From contig CACYBP010000289.1 in NCBI GenBank assembly GCA_902772625.1, forward strand, positions 1 to 9,601: DNA of 9,601 bases, read 5' to 3'. The DNA comes from Oscillospiraceae bacterium (GTDB lineage Bacteria > Bacillota > Clostridia > Oscillospirales > QAMX01). Positions 1 through 7,943 of this stretch are shown here, in pieces. A model generated the notes under the pieces. The model searched no databases. It worked only from the letters and a program-made list of their open reading frames with translations, and was not told where the DNA came from. Each line of letters opens with the position of its first letter. Within the stretch, counting starts at the first letter, position 1. Position numbers and translations under genes: made by a program.

Positions 1-692
<692 letters not shown>

Positions 693-760
693 TCGTGCTT
701 TCTTCCTTTACACATTGATTTCAAAAAGGCTTTGCGTCGTTATCTTTATGCAACCATTGG

Positions 761-789
761 ATTTTATCACAGTTCGGCAAAAAATGCAA
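761..789 (-). promoter_or_regulatory. Extended -10 promoter for ppdK
   Basis: On the minus strand there is a -35 TTGCAT (789-784), a 17-bp spacer, and a -10 TAAAAT (766-761) preceded directly by TGA, giving an extended -10 TGnTAAAAT. Transcription would start near 754, leaving a 5' untranslated leader of about 60 nt before the ATG at 692. The surrounding 693-840 is distinctly AT-richer than the coding DNA, with runs of T and A. I see no convincing riboswitch or operator in the leader. Confidence 0.72.
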
Positions 790-841
790 CCTCTTTCCGC
801 TTCTTTTTTCATTCTTTTCATCAACTTTATCAAAAGGCAGG

Positions 842-873
842 AAAAGGCGGAGGGATCCGGGGATCCCTCCGCC
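842..873 (-). terminator. Rho-independent terminator of the MoxR-DUF58-transglutaminase operon
   Basis: A perfect 13-bp inverted repeat, GGCGGAGGGATCC (846-858) against GGATCCCTCCGCC (861-873), has only 2 nt between the arms; in practice this is a 12-bp stem with a 4-nt loop. On the minus strand the stem is followed by TTTT (845-842) and then a second T-rich run. It begins 20 nt past the transglutaminase stop at 894 and lies upstream of the ppdK promoter, so it separates the two transcription units. Confidence 0.85.
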
Positions 874-893
874 TTCATTCAACGTACGGCCGG

Positions 894-3257
894 TCATAAA
901 AGATGTGAAAGAAGTCTCCTCTTCCGGTCGGAGATCAGGGACTTCGCGAAATGCGGATACCGGCGAAGAAGCCCGGAGAGCCTTTCCTCCGCCTCGGGGG
1001 AAAGCTCTTTTCCGCCGTAGCGCGCGTCGTACCCCGCGTCCACCAGAGGCAGAAGCTTCTCCTCCTCCGGCAGGAGCCGGTCGATCCGGCGCGCAAAGGC
1101 CCCGAGGCCTTCTCCCTTTCCCCGGCGAAGCCCGGCAAACCGCGCTTTGTAAAGAAGATAGGAAAGCCCCGCGCGGTACCCCGGAAGGCCTCGTCTTCTT
1201 GCAAGGATCGCCCGGATCACGATCTCCTTCAGGAACAGGACGAGAAGGATCGCGGCCGCCGCGATCAGGGCCCCGAGCACGATCCTGAGGGCCGTCGTCA
1301 GGGCGGTCGTCAGGCCCCGGAGGATCGCGCTCCCGATATCCCGGAGCGTCAGCTCCCGCAGGAAGGAATCCGGGCCGTCGTTCTCCTCCTCCGCCGCGGC
1401 CGGGACCGTGTCCTTGCCGGGCACGGCCTCCACGGGGATCCAGCCGAGTCCTTCCAGATAGATCTCCGCCCAGGCGTGCTCGTCCTTCTGGCGGATCGAG
1501 ACCTCGCCCATGCTTCCCCCGGCCAGAGTCAGATACCCCTCGGCGTAGCGGGCGGGGATCCCGGCGGCGCGCAGCAGGAGCACCGCGGCCGATGCGAAAT
1601 GCACGTCGTTTCCGGATTTCGTGTCGAAGAGGAATTCCCCGACGTAATCGCTTCCGTCGCCGGGAAGGTACCGCCGGGCGTCGTAGGCGTAGTTTTCCCT
1701 GAGATACGAGACGATCCGCTCGGCCTTTTCATAGTCGGTGCCGGTCCCCGCCGTGCGCACGGCCAGCGCGGAGAGCCGATCGGTAAGGCCGGGATCTGAC
1801 GCGTAGCTCTTCCGGATCTTTTCGGCGTAGCTTTTGTATTTGGCAAGCTCTCCCCGGTAGATCGAGGAGGCCTCCCGTTCGGAAATCGAATCGTAGAAGC
1901 CCGATCCGAAGTAGTTGTAAAAATCCCGGGCCTCACCGGTGACCAGAAGGCATTCGGCCGAATAGGTCGTGTCCTTCGGCACGTCCGCAGGCGAGAAAAG
2001 CCCCGAGCCCGAAAGATCGTCGGATACGGCGACCTTTCCGGAGGTGAGGAGCGAATACTGCCTTGCCAGAGGCACCTCAAAGATCGCGCGAGCGGTCAGA
2101 TCCTCATAGCGGATGCGCACCTCGTCCTTGCCCACCTGGCGGCGCAGATCGTAGGCGGGATCCTTTTCTTCGCTTCCGTAGCTGTTGAGCGCCCGGTTGA
2201 TCAGAAGGCTGCGCGCGCTTTCAAGCTCGTTTCTCGCCGAGGCGAAAGGCGAGCCGGTCTCCCCCGGCGCGACGCCCAGAACGCCCTTTCTTTCCCAGCC
2301 GTTTTTGTAGTTCTGGTAGGAATAGGAGCGCAGATAGAAATACCGCGGCTCCGAGGCGTGGCTTTCGAAGGTCAGGACCTCCACGCCGGAATTGTTGAGA
2401 AATCTCCCCTGATGGTCGTCAAGGCCGATGCGGTCGGTCTCGTAGTCGATGCTGTGGAACCGGGAAAAGAGATTGTCCTCGGTCTCCAGGAAAAACTGGG
2501 TGATGCGGGCGCTGATGCCGAGGTTCACCTCCGACGCGGCGTACTGATCGGCGGGGATGCGGTTGACGAGGCTTACCAGAAGAAAGGCCAGAAGCACCGC
2601 GGGCAGCATCACCACGTTCTTCATCGCCCCGAAGCGCACCGTGTCCCGTTCGGCCAGACGGTAGTCCAGATAGATCGACTGGCGGAGCCGCATATAGTAG
2701 AGCGCCAGCCCGAACACCAGGATCATAAAGTAGGAGACCCCCGTCCCGGCCCCCACCGAATCGTAATAGGCGGTGAAGGGCACGATCAGGAAAAGCACCA
2801 GCCAGACGTTGGAAAAGCGCGTGGCGAAAAAAGTAAGAAGCAGGGTGAAAAACACCGTCACCGCGATCACGGTCACGTATTCGTAAAACTCATCCGCCGC
2901 GTTGACCTTCCAGAACAGGGTGGAGATCCACCGGAAATAGGAATCGATGAAGCTCTGAAAGCCCGGATCGGCGATATAGTAGATCACCCCCACCGCCACC
3001 GAGGCGAAAAGCGCGGTGATGGTCAGGATGGAGATAGCCGCGCTGGAAAGCAGGATATTCCACACGGCGGCAAAGAAAGCCGTATAGCGAAGAAGCAATT
3101 CGGGCGAATAGGTCTCCGCCACGTGCGGGATCGCTCCGCACACCGAAAAGACGGCGAAATAGGCGAAGATCAGGGTGACCAGATAATCCACCAGGATCTT
3201 CACCAGCCTGTCCCCGTACCCGATCAGCTTTTCCCGGGTTATGAGTCTTTTCAGCAT
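894..3257 (-). CDS. Membrane transglutaminase-like protein with C-terminal DUF4129-like tail; nucleophile Cys replaced by Asp
   Basis: A 787-residue TgpA/YebA-type protein. The N-terminal third is a bundle of about six or seven membrane segments (roughly 21-45, 55-72, 73-95, 127-146, 150-167, 172-190, 214-232). A large extracytoplasmic region follows, holding a transglutaminase core at about 505-615, then one more membrane helix (about 655-683) and a basic cytoplasmic tail with a DUF4129-like pattern (FARRID at 721-726, YDARYGGKELS at 743-753). The core is clear from EFLFDTKSG, HFASAAVLLLRAAGIPARYAEGY, DEHAWAEIY (His594) and GWIPVEAVPG (Glu610). The position where relatives carry the nucleophile, GYCxHFA, reads GNDVHFA here, so residue 551 is Asp (GAC at 1607-1605). 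The only Cys residues are 40 and 436, both outside the core. The start at 3257 has AAAGGAG upstream. It is the last gene of the operon, 39 nt after DUF58. Fold and family are sure; catalysis by the usual mechanism is unlikely. Confidence 0.92.
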   Translation of the reverse strand: MLKRLITREKLIGYGDRLVKILVDYLVTLIFAYFAVFSVCGAIPHVAETYSPELLLRYTAFFAAVWNILLSSAAISILTITALFASVAVGVIYYIADPGFQSFIDSYFRWISTLFWKVNAADEFYEYVTVIAVTVFFTLLLTFFATRFSNVWLVLFLIVPFTAYYDSVGAGTGVSYFMILVFGLALYYMRLRQSIYLDYRLAERDTVRFGAMKNVVMLPAVLLAFLLVSLVNRIPADQYAASEVNLGISARITQFFLETEDNLFSRFHSIDYETDRIGLDDHQGRFLNNSGVEVLTFESHASEPRYFYLRSYSYQNYKNGWERKGVLGVAPGETGSPFASARNELESARSLLINRALNSYGSEEKDPAYDLRRQVGKDEVRIRYEDLTARAIFEVPLARQYSLLTSGKVAVSDDLSGSGLFSPADVPKDTTYSAECLLVTGEARDFYNYFGSGFYDSISEREASSIYRGELAKYKSYAEKIRKSYASDPGLTDRLSALAVRTAGTGTDYEKAERIVSYLRENYAYDARRYLPGDGSDYVGEFLFDTKSGNDVHFASAAVLLLRAAGIPARYAEGYLTLAGGSMGEVSIRQKDEHAWAEIYLEGLGWIPVEAVPGKDTVPAAAEEENDGPDSFLRELTLRDIGSAILRGLTTALTTALRIVLGALIAAAAILLVLFLKEIVIRAILARRRGLPGYRAGLSYLLYKARFAGLRRGKGEGLGAFARRIDRLLPEEEKLLPLVDAGYDARYGGKELSPEAEERLSGLLRRYPHFAKSLISDRKRRLLSHLL

Positions 3258-3296
3258 GGCTTTCTCCTTTCTTTGAAAATGAGCTTCCGGTCCCCC

Positions 3297-4472
3297 TCAG
3301 ACCAGATTCCAGACCGGATCGTCGTCCTCCCCCTGGGCGTAGTAGACCTCAAGTCCCAGCCGGTCGAAGATCTCTTCGCGGTAAAGCTCGTCCCCCACGG
3401 CGATCACCGCGGGCTCGTATCCCCGGTCTTTTGCCCGGGAGGCGAAGAGCAGCAATTCCTCGTCGAGATCGGCGGTGAAGATCACCAGCCGCGCGTTCCG
3501 AAGCAGGGCGCCGCCGTCGGGATCCAGATCCCGCAGATCCAGGGTCAGGGGCTCGCGGCACCCTTCGGAAATCCGGTGAAAGGCCTTCTGAAAGTCCAGA
3601 GGACCGTAATCCTCGGCATCCACACCCACGGAATTCTTCGGCACGCCGGTGAGAAGCCGCACCTCCATACTCTCCTCGGTGGCGTCGAAGATCATGGCCG
3701 AGGCCAGATGCGCCAGGAGGTCGATCTCGTCGGTGGAGGCGCCGCGGTTGTCGTAAAGCAGATTCACCGCCTGCCGCCCGTAGCGTTCGGGTTCCCGGGT
3801 GAAAAGGCCGAGCCCTCTGGAAGAAAGGGCGTGATGCAGATGCGAAAGGGGGTCTCCCGGGATATAGGCGCGGATCTCCTCCGCGCCCGGGGAGATCTCT
3901 CCCCGCTTTCCCGGCACCGGATAATCGCCGGGGACCGAGGGAAGTCTTTTGAGAAGCGCCCCGCCGCCTCCCTCCACCGAGGGATAGATCAGAAGCCTTC
4001 GGGTCCGGAAAAAGCGCGGGAGCCGGAAAAGACGGAGATAATCCACCACCGCGAGGCTTGAAAGCCCGGCGGTGAAATACCCGTGCCGGCGGCACAGGAC
4101 GTCCAGCTCCAGATGCCTTTCCTCCAGCGGCCCCAGGGCGATCTGGGTCGTCAGGAATTCCTCCTTCGGGTCATAGGAGATCGCCCGGTCCACCGACGTG
4201 TAAAGCGTCAGGTAGGGGATCGGGAAAATAAACCGGTTTTTCACCGTCACCACGACGGTCACGGCGTCGCCCTTCACCGGCCGCTCCTCCGAGGGGGCGA
4301 CGGTCACCTTGATGAAGGGCAGGGTCAGAAGGGCGTAAAGGAGCGTCAGCACCGGGAGAAGGATCACCCCGTACATCAGAAGCTCCGCGTTGCGGCTTTT
4401 GACCAGCGCGGTATAGATCATGACGGCGGCGACGATCAGAAGATACGCCGCGCGCGAACGGAGAAGTCTCAT
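3297..4472 (-). CDS. DUF58 domain membrane-anchored protein (YeaD-like)
   Basis: A 391-residue protein with two N-terminal hydrophobic segments (about 8-23 and 31-53), a beta-rich stretch and then the DUF58 signature at about 197-228: AEEIRAYIPGDPLSHLHH followed by SSRGLGLFTREPE. This corresponds to the family pattern around RxYxPGDxxRxIHWKxSAR. The usual Trp of the IHW part is His here (His214) and the following Lys is Ala, so the hallmark is preserved in position but not in chemistry. The C-terminal half resembles a von Willebrand A-like fold, with AVNLLYDNRGAS at 235-246 in the place of the metal-binding strand; the DxSxS metal motif is not intact. The start codon overlaps the MoxR stop in ATGA (4472-4469), which implies translational coupling. 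Family members act with MoxR ATPases and transglutaminases; the molecular role is not settled. Confidence 0.9.
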   Translation of the reverse strand: MRLLRSRAAYLLIVAAVMIYTALVKSRNAELLMYGVILLPVLTLLYALLTLPFIKVTVAPSEERPVKGDAVTVVVTVKNRFIFPIPYLTLYTSVDRAISYDPKEEFLTTQIALGPLEERHLELDVLCRRHGYFTAGLSSLAVVDYLRLFRLPRFFRTRRLLIYPSVEGGGGALLKRLPSVPGDYPVPGKRGEISPGAEEIRAYIPGDPLSHLHHALSSRGLGLFTREPERYGRQAVNLLYDNRGASTDEIDLLAHLASAMIFDATEESMEVRLLTGVPKNSVGVDAEDYGPLDFQKAFHRISEGCREPLTLDLRDLDPDGGALLRNARLVIFTADLDEELLLFASRAKDRGYEPAVIAVGDELYREEIFDRLGLEVYYAQGEDDDPVWNLV

Positions 4473-5419
4473 TTCTTCTCTTCCAGGCCGGGCACGCCCA
4501 CCGAGGCGACGATGCCCGAAAGGATCCCGGAGGCGCTCTTGCCGGCGATGATCGCCTCCTTCTTCAGGATCAGGCGGTGCGAGAACACGAAGGGGAGCAT
4601 GCTCCTCACGTCGTCGGGGGTCACGTAGTCCCTTCCGGCCACGTACGCCACGGCCTGGGAGGCCAGGAGCAGGGCGATGGAGCCCCGGGGGCTGACCCCC
4701 AGGGAAAGATCGCGGCTGGCGCGGGTGGCCGAGGCGAGCTCGGCGATATAGGCGATCAGCTCGGAGGGCACGCGGACCTCGCGGACCTCCTTCTGCATTT
4801 CCTGAAGCTCCGCGCCTGAAAGCACCGGCGCGATCTCCTCAAGTCCCGCTTCTCCCCTCGCACGCAGGGTGAGGATCCTCTGCTCGACCTCTTTTTCGGG
4901 GTAGCCGAGCCGGATCTTGAAAAGGAACCGGTCGATCTGGGATTCGGGCAGCGGATAGGTACCGGCCATGTCGGCGGGATTCTGGGTGGCCATCACCACG
5001 AAGGGGAAGGGCAGGGGGTATTCCTTGCCGTCCACGGTGACCTTTCTCTCCTCCATGGCCTCCAGAAGGCTGGCCTGGGTCCTGGGAGAGGCACGGTTGA
5101 TCTCGTCGGCCAGAATGATCGGACTCATCAGAAGGCCGGGATGATAGAGAAACTTCTTTTCACCCGGATCGTACATCGTGTACCCCGCAAGATCCGCGGG
5201 CATCACGTCCGGGGTGAACTGGATCCTCTTCACCGGAAGATCCAGCGAGCGCGCCAGGGCGCGCACCATGGTGGTCTTGCCCACGCCCGGCACGTCCTCG
5301 ATCAGCACGTGACCCCGGCACAGGAGCGCCACCGCCAGAAGAGAGGCCGCCTGTCTTTTCCCCACCACGGCCTTTTCGATGTTTGCGAGAAGCAATAAAA
5401 GCTTGCTTTTGTCCGCCAT
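4469..5419 (-). CDS. MoxR-family AAA+ ATPase (YeaC-like)
   Basis: A 316-residue cytosolic ATPase of the MoxR/RavA class, regarded as a chaperone-like activator of partner proteins. Walker A is PGVGKTTM at 44-51, Walker B is IILADEINR at 101-109, sensor 1 is in ATQNP (Asn147), the arginine finger region is SQIDRFLFK (Arg164), and sensor 2 is VSPRG (242-246). The MoxR hallmarks GTYPLPESQ (153-161) and TQASLLEAMEER (114-125) are complete, and the length is typical. All ATPase residues are intact, unlike its degenerate transglutaminase partner. The start at 5419 is preceded by GGGAGG with good spacing. It is the first gene of the three-gene operon and is expressed from the promoter at 5473-5501. 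The gene order ATPase, DUF58, transglutaminase matches the conserved Bacillus yeaC-yeaD-yebA cluster. Confidence 0.96.
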   Translation of the reverse strand: MADKSKLLLLLANIEKAVVGKRQAASLLAVALLCRGHVLIEDVPGVGKTTMVRALARSLDLPVKRIQFTPDVMPADLAGYTMYDPGEKKFLYHPGLLMSPIILADEINRASPRTQASLLEAMEERKVTVDGKEYPLPFPFVVMATQNPADMAGTYPLPESQIDRFLFKIRLGYPEKEVEQRILTLRARGEAGLEEIAPVLSGAELQEMQKEVREVRVPSELIAYIAELASATRASRDLSLGVSPRGSIALLLASQAVAYVAGRDYVTPDDVRSMLPFVFSHRLILKKEAIIAGKSASGILSGIVASVGVPGLEEKK

Positions 5420-5432
5420 GTCAGTTCCTCCC

Positions 5433-5448
5433 GAAGCGTGTGCGCTTC
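5433..5448 (-). promoter_or_regulatory. Small stem-loop next to the MoxR ribosome binding site
   Basis: GAAGCG and CGCTTC are separated by 4 nt, a 6-bp stem. On the minus strand it ends directly against the GGGAGG Shine-Dalgarno (5432-5427) of the MoxR gene. It leaves the ribosome binding site free, so it may stabilise the 5' end of the message rather than block translation. This could also be chance in GC-rich DNA. Confidence 0.35.
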
Positions 5449-5472
5449 TTTCCCCCTGGTTTCGTTTTCACC

Positions 5473-5501
5473 AGTTTACCATAAACCTTCCCGGAAATCA
5501 A
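5473..5501 (-). promoter_or_regulatory. Extended -10 promoter for the MoxR operon
   Basis: On the minus strand there is a -35 TTGATT (5501-5496), a 17-bp spacer, and a -10 TAAACT (5478-5473) preceded by TGG, an extended -10 (TGn). The predicted start is near 5466, giving a leader of about 46 nt before the ATG at 5419. It lies in the AT-richer part of the 266-nt intergenic region, past the terminator of the upstream esterase operon. Confidence 0.68.
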
Positions 5502-5534
5502 TCGCGAGTTCGTTCCCGTCCCGAGAAAGCTTCG

Positions 5535-5561
5535 CTTTTTCGTCCTTCCCGGACGAAAAAG
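5535..5561. repeat. Hairpin A: palindrome with T-rich and A-rich arms
   Basis: CTTTTTCGTCC (5535-5545) and GGACGAAAAAG (5551-5561) are perfect reverse complements around a 5-nt loop, an 11-bp stem. The arms begin with a T run and end with an A run on either strand, which is the wrong polarity for a Rho-independent terminator. The left arm can also pair with AAAGC just upstream (5526-5530, across TTC), so two alternative foldings compete. It lies upstream of the MoxR promoter. Confidence 0.6.
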
Positions 5562-5585
5562 TCTTTCCAACCGGTTGAGACGGTC

Positions 5586-5612
5586 TTTTTCGGGGAAAAG
5601 TTCCCCGAAAAA
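5586..5612. repeat. Hairpin B: second palindrome of the same design
   Basis: TTTTTCGGGGAA (5586-5597) and TTCCCCGAAAAA (5601-5612) form a perfect 12-bp stem around a 3-nt loop. It shares the CTTTTTCG...CGAAAAAG frame of hairpin A, 24 nt away, with a different core. Its A-rich arm is the U-tract of the esterase terminator when read on the minus strand, so this hairpin could sequester that U-tract after release or protect the 3' end. Confidence 0.6.
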
Positions 5613-5657
5613 AGCGCCGCGCGGGGGAAGAAAGGCTCTTCTGCCCGCGCGGCGCTT
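5607..5657 (-). terminator. Rho-independent terminator of the glycerate kinase-esterase operon
   Basis: AAGCGCCGCGCGGG (5612-5625) and CCCGCGCGGCGCTT (5644-5657) are perfect 14-bp arms around an 18-nt loop. On the minus strand the stem runs into six T residues (5613-5608, partly shared with the base of the stem). It begins about 28 nt after the esterase stop at 5686 and therefore closes that operon. The U-tract overlaps hairpin B. Confidence 0.85.
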
Positions 5658-5685
5658 CGGTTCTTTCGTTCGGATCCGGTCCCGC

Positions 5686-6741
5686 TCAGATCTTGTGCAG
5701 ATCCCGGAAGTCCATATAGACGTTCCAGTCGGTCCGGCTCATGAAATGCGCGCCGGCCCTTTCGTGATAGCCCACGCGGCCCTCGTGACGCTTCACGCCC
5801 ACCCGGGGAGACTCGTCGTCCGAAAGGAAGCCCGCGACGCCGTAAGCGTCCCAGGCGGGAGACGCCGCGCGGCAGGCTGAAAGCTCGCTCGCGGGATCGG
5901 CCCACTGGTCCTTTTCGGCCGAGCCCACCAGGAGATAGCGCGGCGCCATCAGGGCCAGAAGCTCATGGGCGTCGAAATCCAGCTCGGCGGGATCCACGCC
6001 GCGAAGCGCCTGCATGGCGGGGGAGAACCAGTAGGGGAACACGTCGGTCATACCCGAAAGGGTCTCGCCCACCTTGCCGCGGTTGATGGCGGCGCCGCCG
6101 CAGCCCGACTCGTTGGAGACCGCCAGGATAAAGCGCGGATCGTTCGCCCCGGCCCACAGAGCGGTCTTTCCCAGACGGGAGTGCCCGATCACGCCCACCC
6201 GGTCGGGATCCACCTCCGGCAGGGTCAGGATGAAATCCAGCACCCGCGAGGCGGCGTAGGCCCAGATGCCGATCTTGCCCCAGGCGAGGGGACGGGAGCG
6301 GTCGGTGCCGAAAAGCGGGGCGATCCCGTCGAATTCGGGGCCGTCCTCTGACACCGCCTGATAGAAGAAGGTGGCCAGGCCGTACCCGCGGTCGATGATC
6401 TCCTCGGCGGGGAGATAGCGGTTCGGCACCGCTTTTTCAAAGCAGATGTTCACGAAGAAGGGATGCTTTTTCCCGTCCTTCGGCGCGATATAGGTCATCG
6501 GGAAGGAGGCGCGGCCGAGGGGCGCGTCGAACGAGAGCTCGTATTCGGCCACGGTCGCCTTGCCCGCGAATCCGTCCTCGTTCAGCGAGAGGAGCTTTCC
6601 CTCCACCTTGTCGGGGGCCGGGGGCATCTCGCCGTAAAGGCGGTCGCGCATCTTCGCGTAAAGCGCCTTCCGGGCGCTTTCGCGTTCCTCCTCGCTTCCC
6701 ATGGTGGGAAGGAGGGGGATCTTTCTTTCCTCAAAAGTCAT
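5686..6741 (-). CDS. CE15-type alpha/beta-hydrolase (glucuronoyl esterase-like), apparently cytoplasmic
   Basis: A 351-residue esterase resembling carbohydrate esterase family 15, whose characterised members cleave ester bonds between glucuronic acid and alcohols. The nucleophile elbow is GHSRLGKTALWAGA (186-199, Ser188). SNESGCGGAA (209-218) supplies Glu211, which stands at the acid position of the Ser-Glu-His triad, and the catalytic His is His332 in AGAHFMSRTDW. A second acidic site, SAEKDQWADP (274-283), also matches bacterial members. WGKIGIWAYAASRVLDF (154-170) and DRVGVIGHSR are further family landmarks. There is no signal peptide, since the N-terminus is MTFEERKIPLL, whereas secreted CE15 enzymes have one and are usually somewhat longer. 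The start at 6741 has a GGAG site that overlaps the end of the glycerate kinase gene 13 nt upstream, which implies coupling. The true substrate is unknown; a related esterase activity is equally possible. Confidence 0.85.
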   Translation of the reverse strand: MTFEERKIPLLPTMGSEEERESARKALYAKMRDRLYGEMPPAPDKVEGKLLSLNEDGFAGKATVAEYELSFDAPLGRASFPMTYIAPKDGKKHPFFVNICFEKAVPNRYLPAEEIIDRGYGLATFFYQAVSEDGPEFDGIAPLFGTDRSRPLAWGKIGIWAYAASRVLDFILTLPEVDPDRVGVIGHSRLGKTALWAGANDPRFILAVSNESGCGGAAINRGKVGETLSGMTDVFPYWFSPAMQALRGVDPAELDFDAHELLALMAPRYLLVGSAEKDQWADPASELSACRAASPAWDAYGVAGFLSDDESPRVGVKRHEGRVGYHERAGAHFMSRTDWNVYMDFRDLHKI

Positions 6742-6754
6742 ATTCTTATCTCCT

Positions 6755-7870
6755 TTATCTCCGGGAGGCGGCTTCTTCCGCGGCCTTGACCGTGCGCAAA
6801 AGCGCCTCCGTATGATCCTTCAGAGCCCGCCGGGTCTCCTCCCCGTCCGGGAGAGAGGCCGGGCGATAACGCGTCAGGGGCCAGACCGCCGTGACGCCCT
6901 TTTCATAGATCTCCCCGCTCCCCGCGGCAACGCCCGAAAGCACGTAAAGCGGCACGCCGTATTCTTTCGTGATCGACGAGACGCCGCCCACCGCCTTTCC
7001 CATCAGCGACTGCCGGTCGAAGCTTCCCTCCCCGGTCAGAACGAGATCGGATTCCCTTACCGCCTCCTCAAGACCCAGGACCCGGGCGATCTCCCCGATG
7101 CCGGGGCCGAGACTGCCGCCGAGAAGGGCAAGGACCGCGTATCCCATCCCGCCCGCGGCGCCCGCGCCGGGAAGCGCGCTTTTATGGGGGTCGATCAGGG
7201 CCGAGGCATGGGCCATCCCCCGGTCAAGCCTTTTCACGGTTTCGGGATCGGCGCCTTTCTGGGGGCCGTACACCGCCGCCGCGCCCAGAGGGCCGCAAAG
7301 AGGGTTTTCCACGTCCGAAAGGGCGTGGATCGCGGGAAGCGGCTCCGGAGGCCTTTCAAAGGACGCCACACGGGAAAGACTCGCCCCGGTGGGGACGAAG
7401 CTTTTTCCCTCCGCGTCCCGGAATACGAACCCCAGGGCCGAAGCCATCCCGAGGCCCATATCGCTGGTGGCGCTGCCGCCCAGACCGAGAAGGATCCTGT
7501 CCGCTTCTTTTGCCGCTTCTTTGATCAGCTCTCCCACCCCGAAGCTGGTGGCCAGAGCGGTCTCGCGCCGGGCCGTGCGGGTCAGACCCGCGGCCTCGGC
7601 CGATTCCACGTAGGCGCTCTTCGTCCCGGGGAAGAAGAGCCATCTTGCCCGAAGCCTTTCGCCGTAGGGGCCGGTGACCTCCCGGTATCTTTCCTCGGCG
7701 TCCGCCGAGAGGAAGCAGTCGATGCTCCCTTCCCCTCCGTCGCCGAGAGGAAGCAGGCGGACCCGGGCATCCTCTCCCAGCGCGCGCCGGGCGCCGGCGG
7801 CCATGGCCTCCGCGGCTTCTCTTGCCGAAAGGGTCCCCTTGAAGGAATCGGGGCAGATCAGGATGCGCAC
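6755..7870 (-). CDS. glxK: Glycerate kinase (class II, GlxK/GarK family)
   Basis: Phosphorylates D-glycerate with ATP, most likely giving 2-phosphoglycerate, which enters lower glycolysis. From the GTG at 7870 the protein has 371 residues, the normal family length. Motifs in order are CPDSFKGTLSA (6-16), PLGDGGEGS (41-49), ATSFGVGELI (107-116), GLGGSATSDMGLGM (129-142), LSDVENPLCG (184-193), AVYGPQKGADPETV (199-212), PGAGAAGGMGYA (234-245) and DLVLTGEGSFDRQS (275-288). I prefer the GTG because GGGAG sits 8 nt before it and the protein then begins MRILICPDSF, exactly where relatives begin. The upstream ATG at 7972 would add 34 arginine-rich residues with no family match and would start upstream of the predicted transcript. 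It heads a two-gene operon with the CE15-like esterase and is divergent from the PfkB gene. Confidence 0.94.
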   Translation of the reverse strand: MRILICPDSFKGTLSAREAAEAMAAGARRALGEDARVRLLPLGDGGEGSIDCFLSADAEERYREVTGPYGERLRARWLFFPGTKSAYVESAEAAGLTRTARRETALATSFGVGELIKEAAKEADRILLGLGGSATSDMGLGMASALGFVFRDAEGKSFVPTGASLSRVASFERPPEPLPAIHALSDVENPLCGPLGAAAVYGPQKGADPETVKRLDRGMAHASALIDPHKSALPGAGAAGGMGYAVLALLGGSLGPGIGEIARVLGLEEAVRESDLVLTGEGSFDRQSLMGKAVGGVSSITKEYGVPLYVLSGVAAGSGEIYEKGVTAVWPLTRYRPASLPDGEETRRALKDHTEALLRTVKAAEEAASRR

Positions 7871-7943
7871 GGCTTTTCTCCCTCTTTTCCGCTCTCCGCC
7901 CCGCATGAACCGGCGCGGAGCAGGGAAGAATTTTCTCAGGGAA

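Noticed and set aside
693..893. Possible riboswitch or small RNA in the region upstream of ppdK
   Set aside because: Apart from the terminator and the extended -10 promoter, I find only AT-rich sequence with short homopolymer runs and no stable conserved-looking fold.
2358..4061. Long plus-strand open frame (567 codons) antisense to the transglutaminase and DUF58 genes
   Set aside because: It runs across two well-identified minus-strand genes and their intergenic gap, is very rich in His, Gln, Gly and Asp as antisense frames of GC-rich genes are, and shows no family motif or ribosome binding site.
5586..5612. Hairpin B as a second Rho-independent terminator
   Set aside because: On either strand the stem starts with T residues and ends with A residues, so there is no U-tract after it; the adjacent 5612-5657 stem is the terminator.
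5498..5905. Minus-strand open frame of 135 codons spanning the esterase 3' end and the intergenic hairpins
   Set aside because: It overlaps the esterase C-terminus in another frame and crosses a strong terminator. Its Arg/Gly-rich sequence shows no motif.
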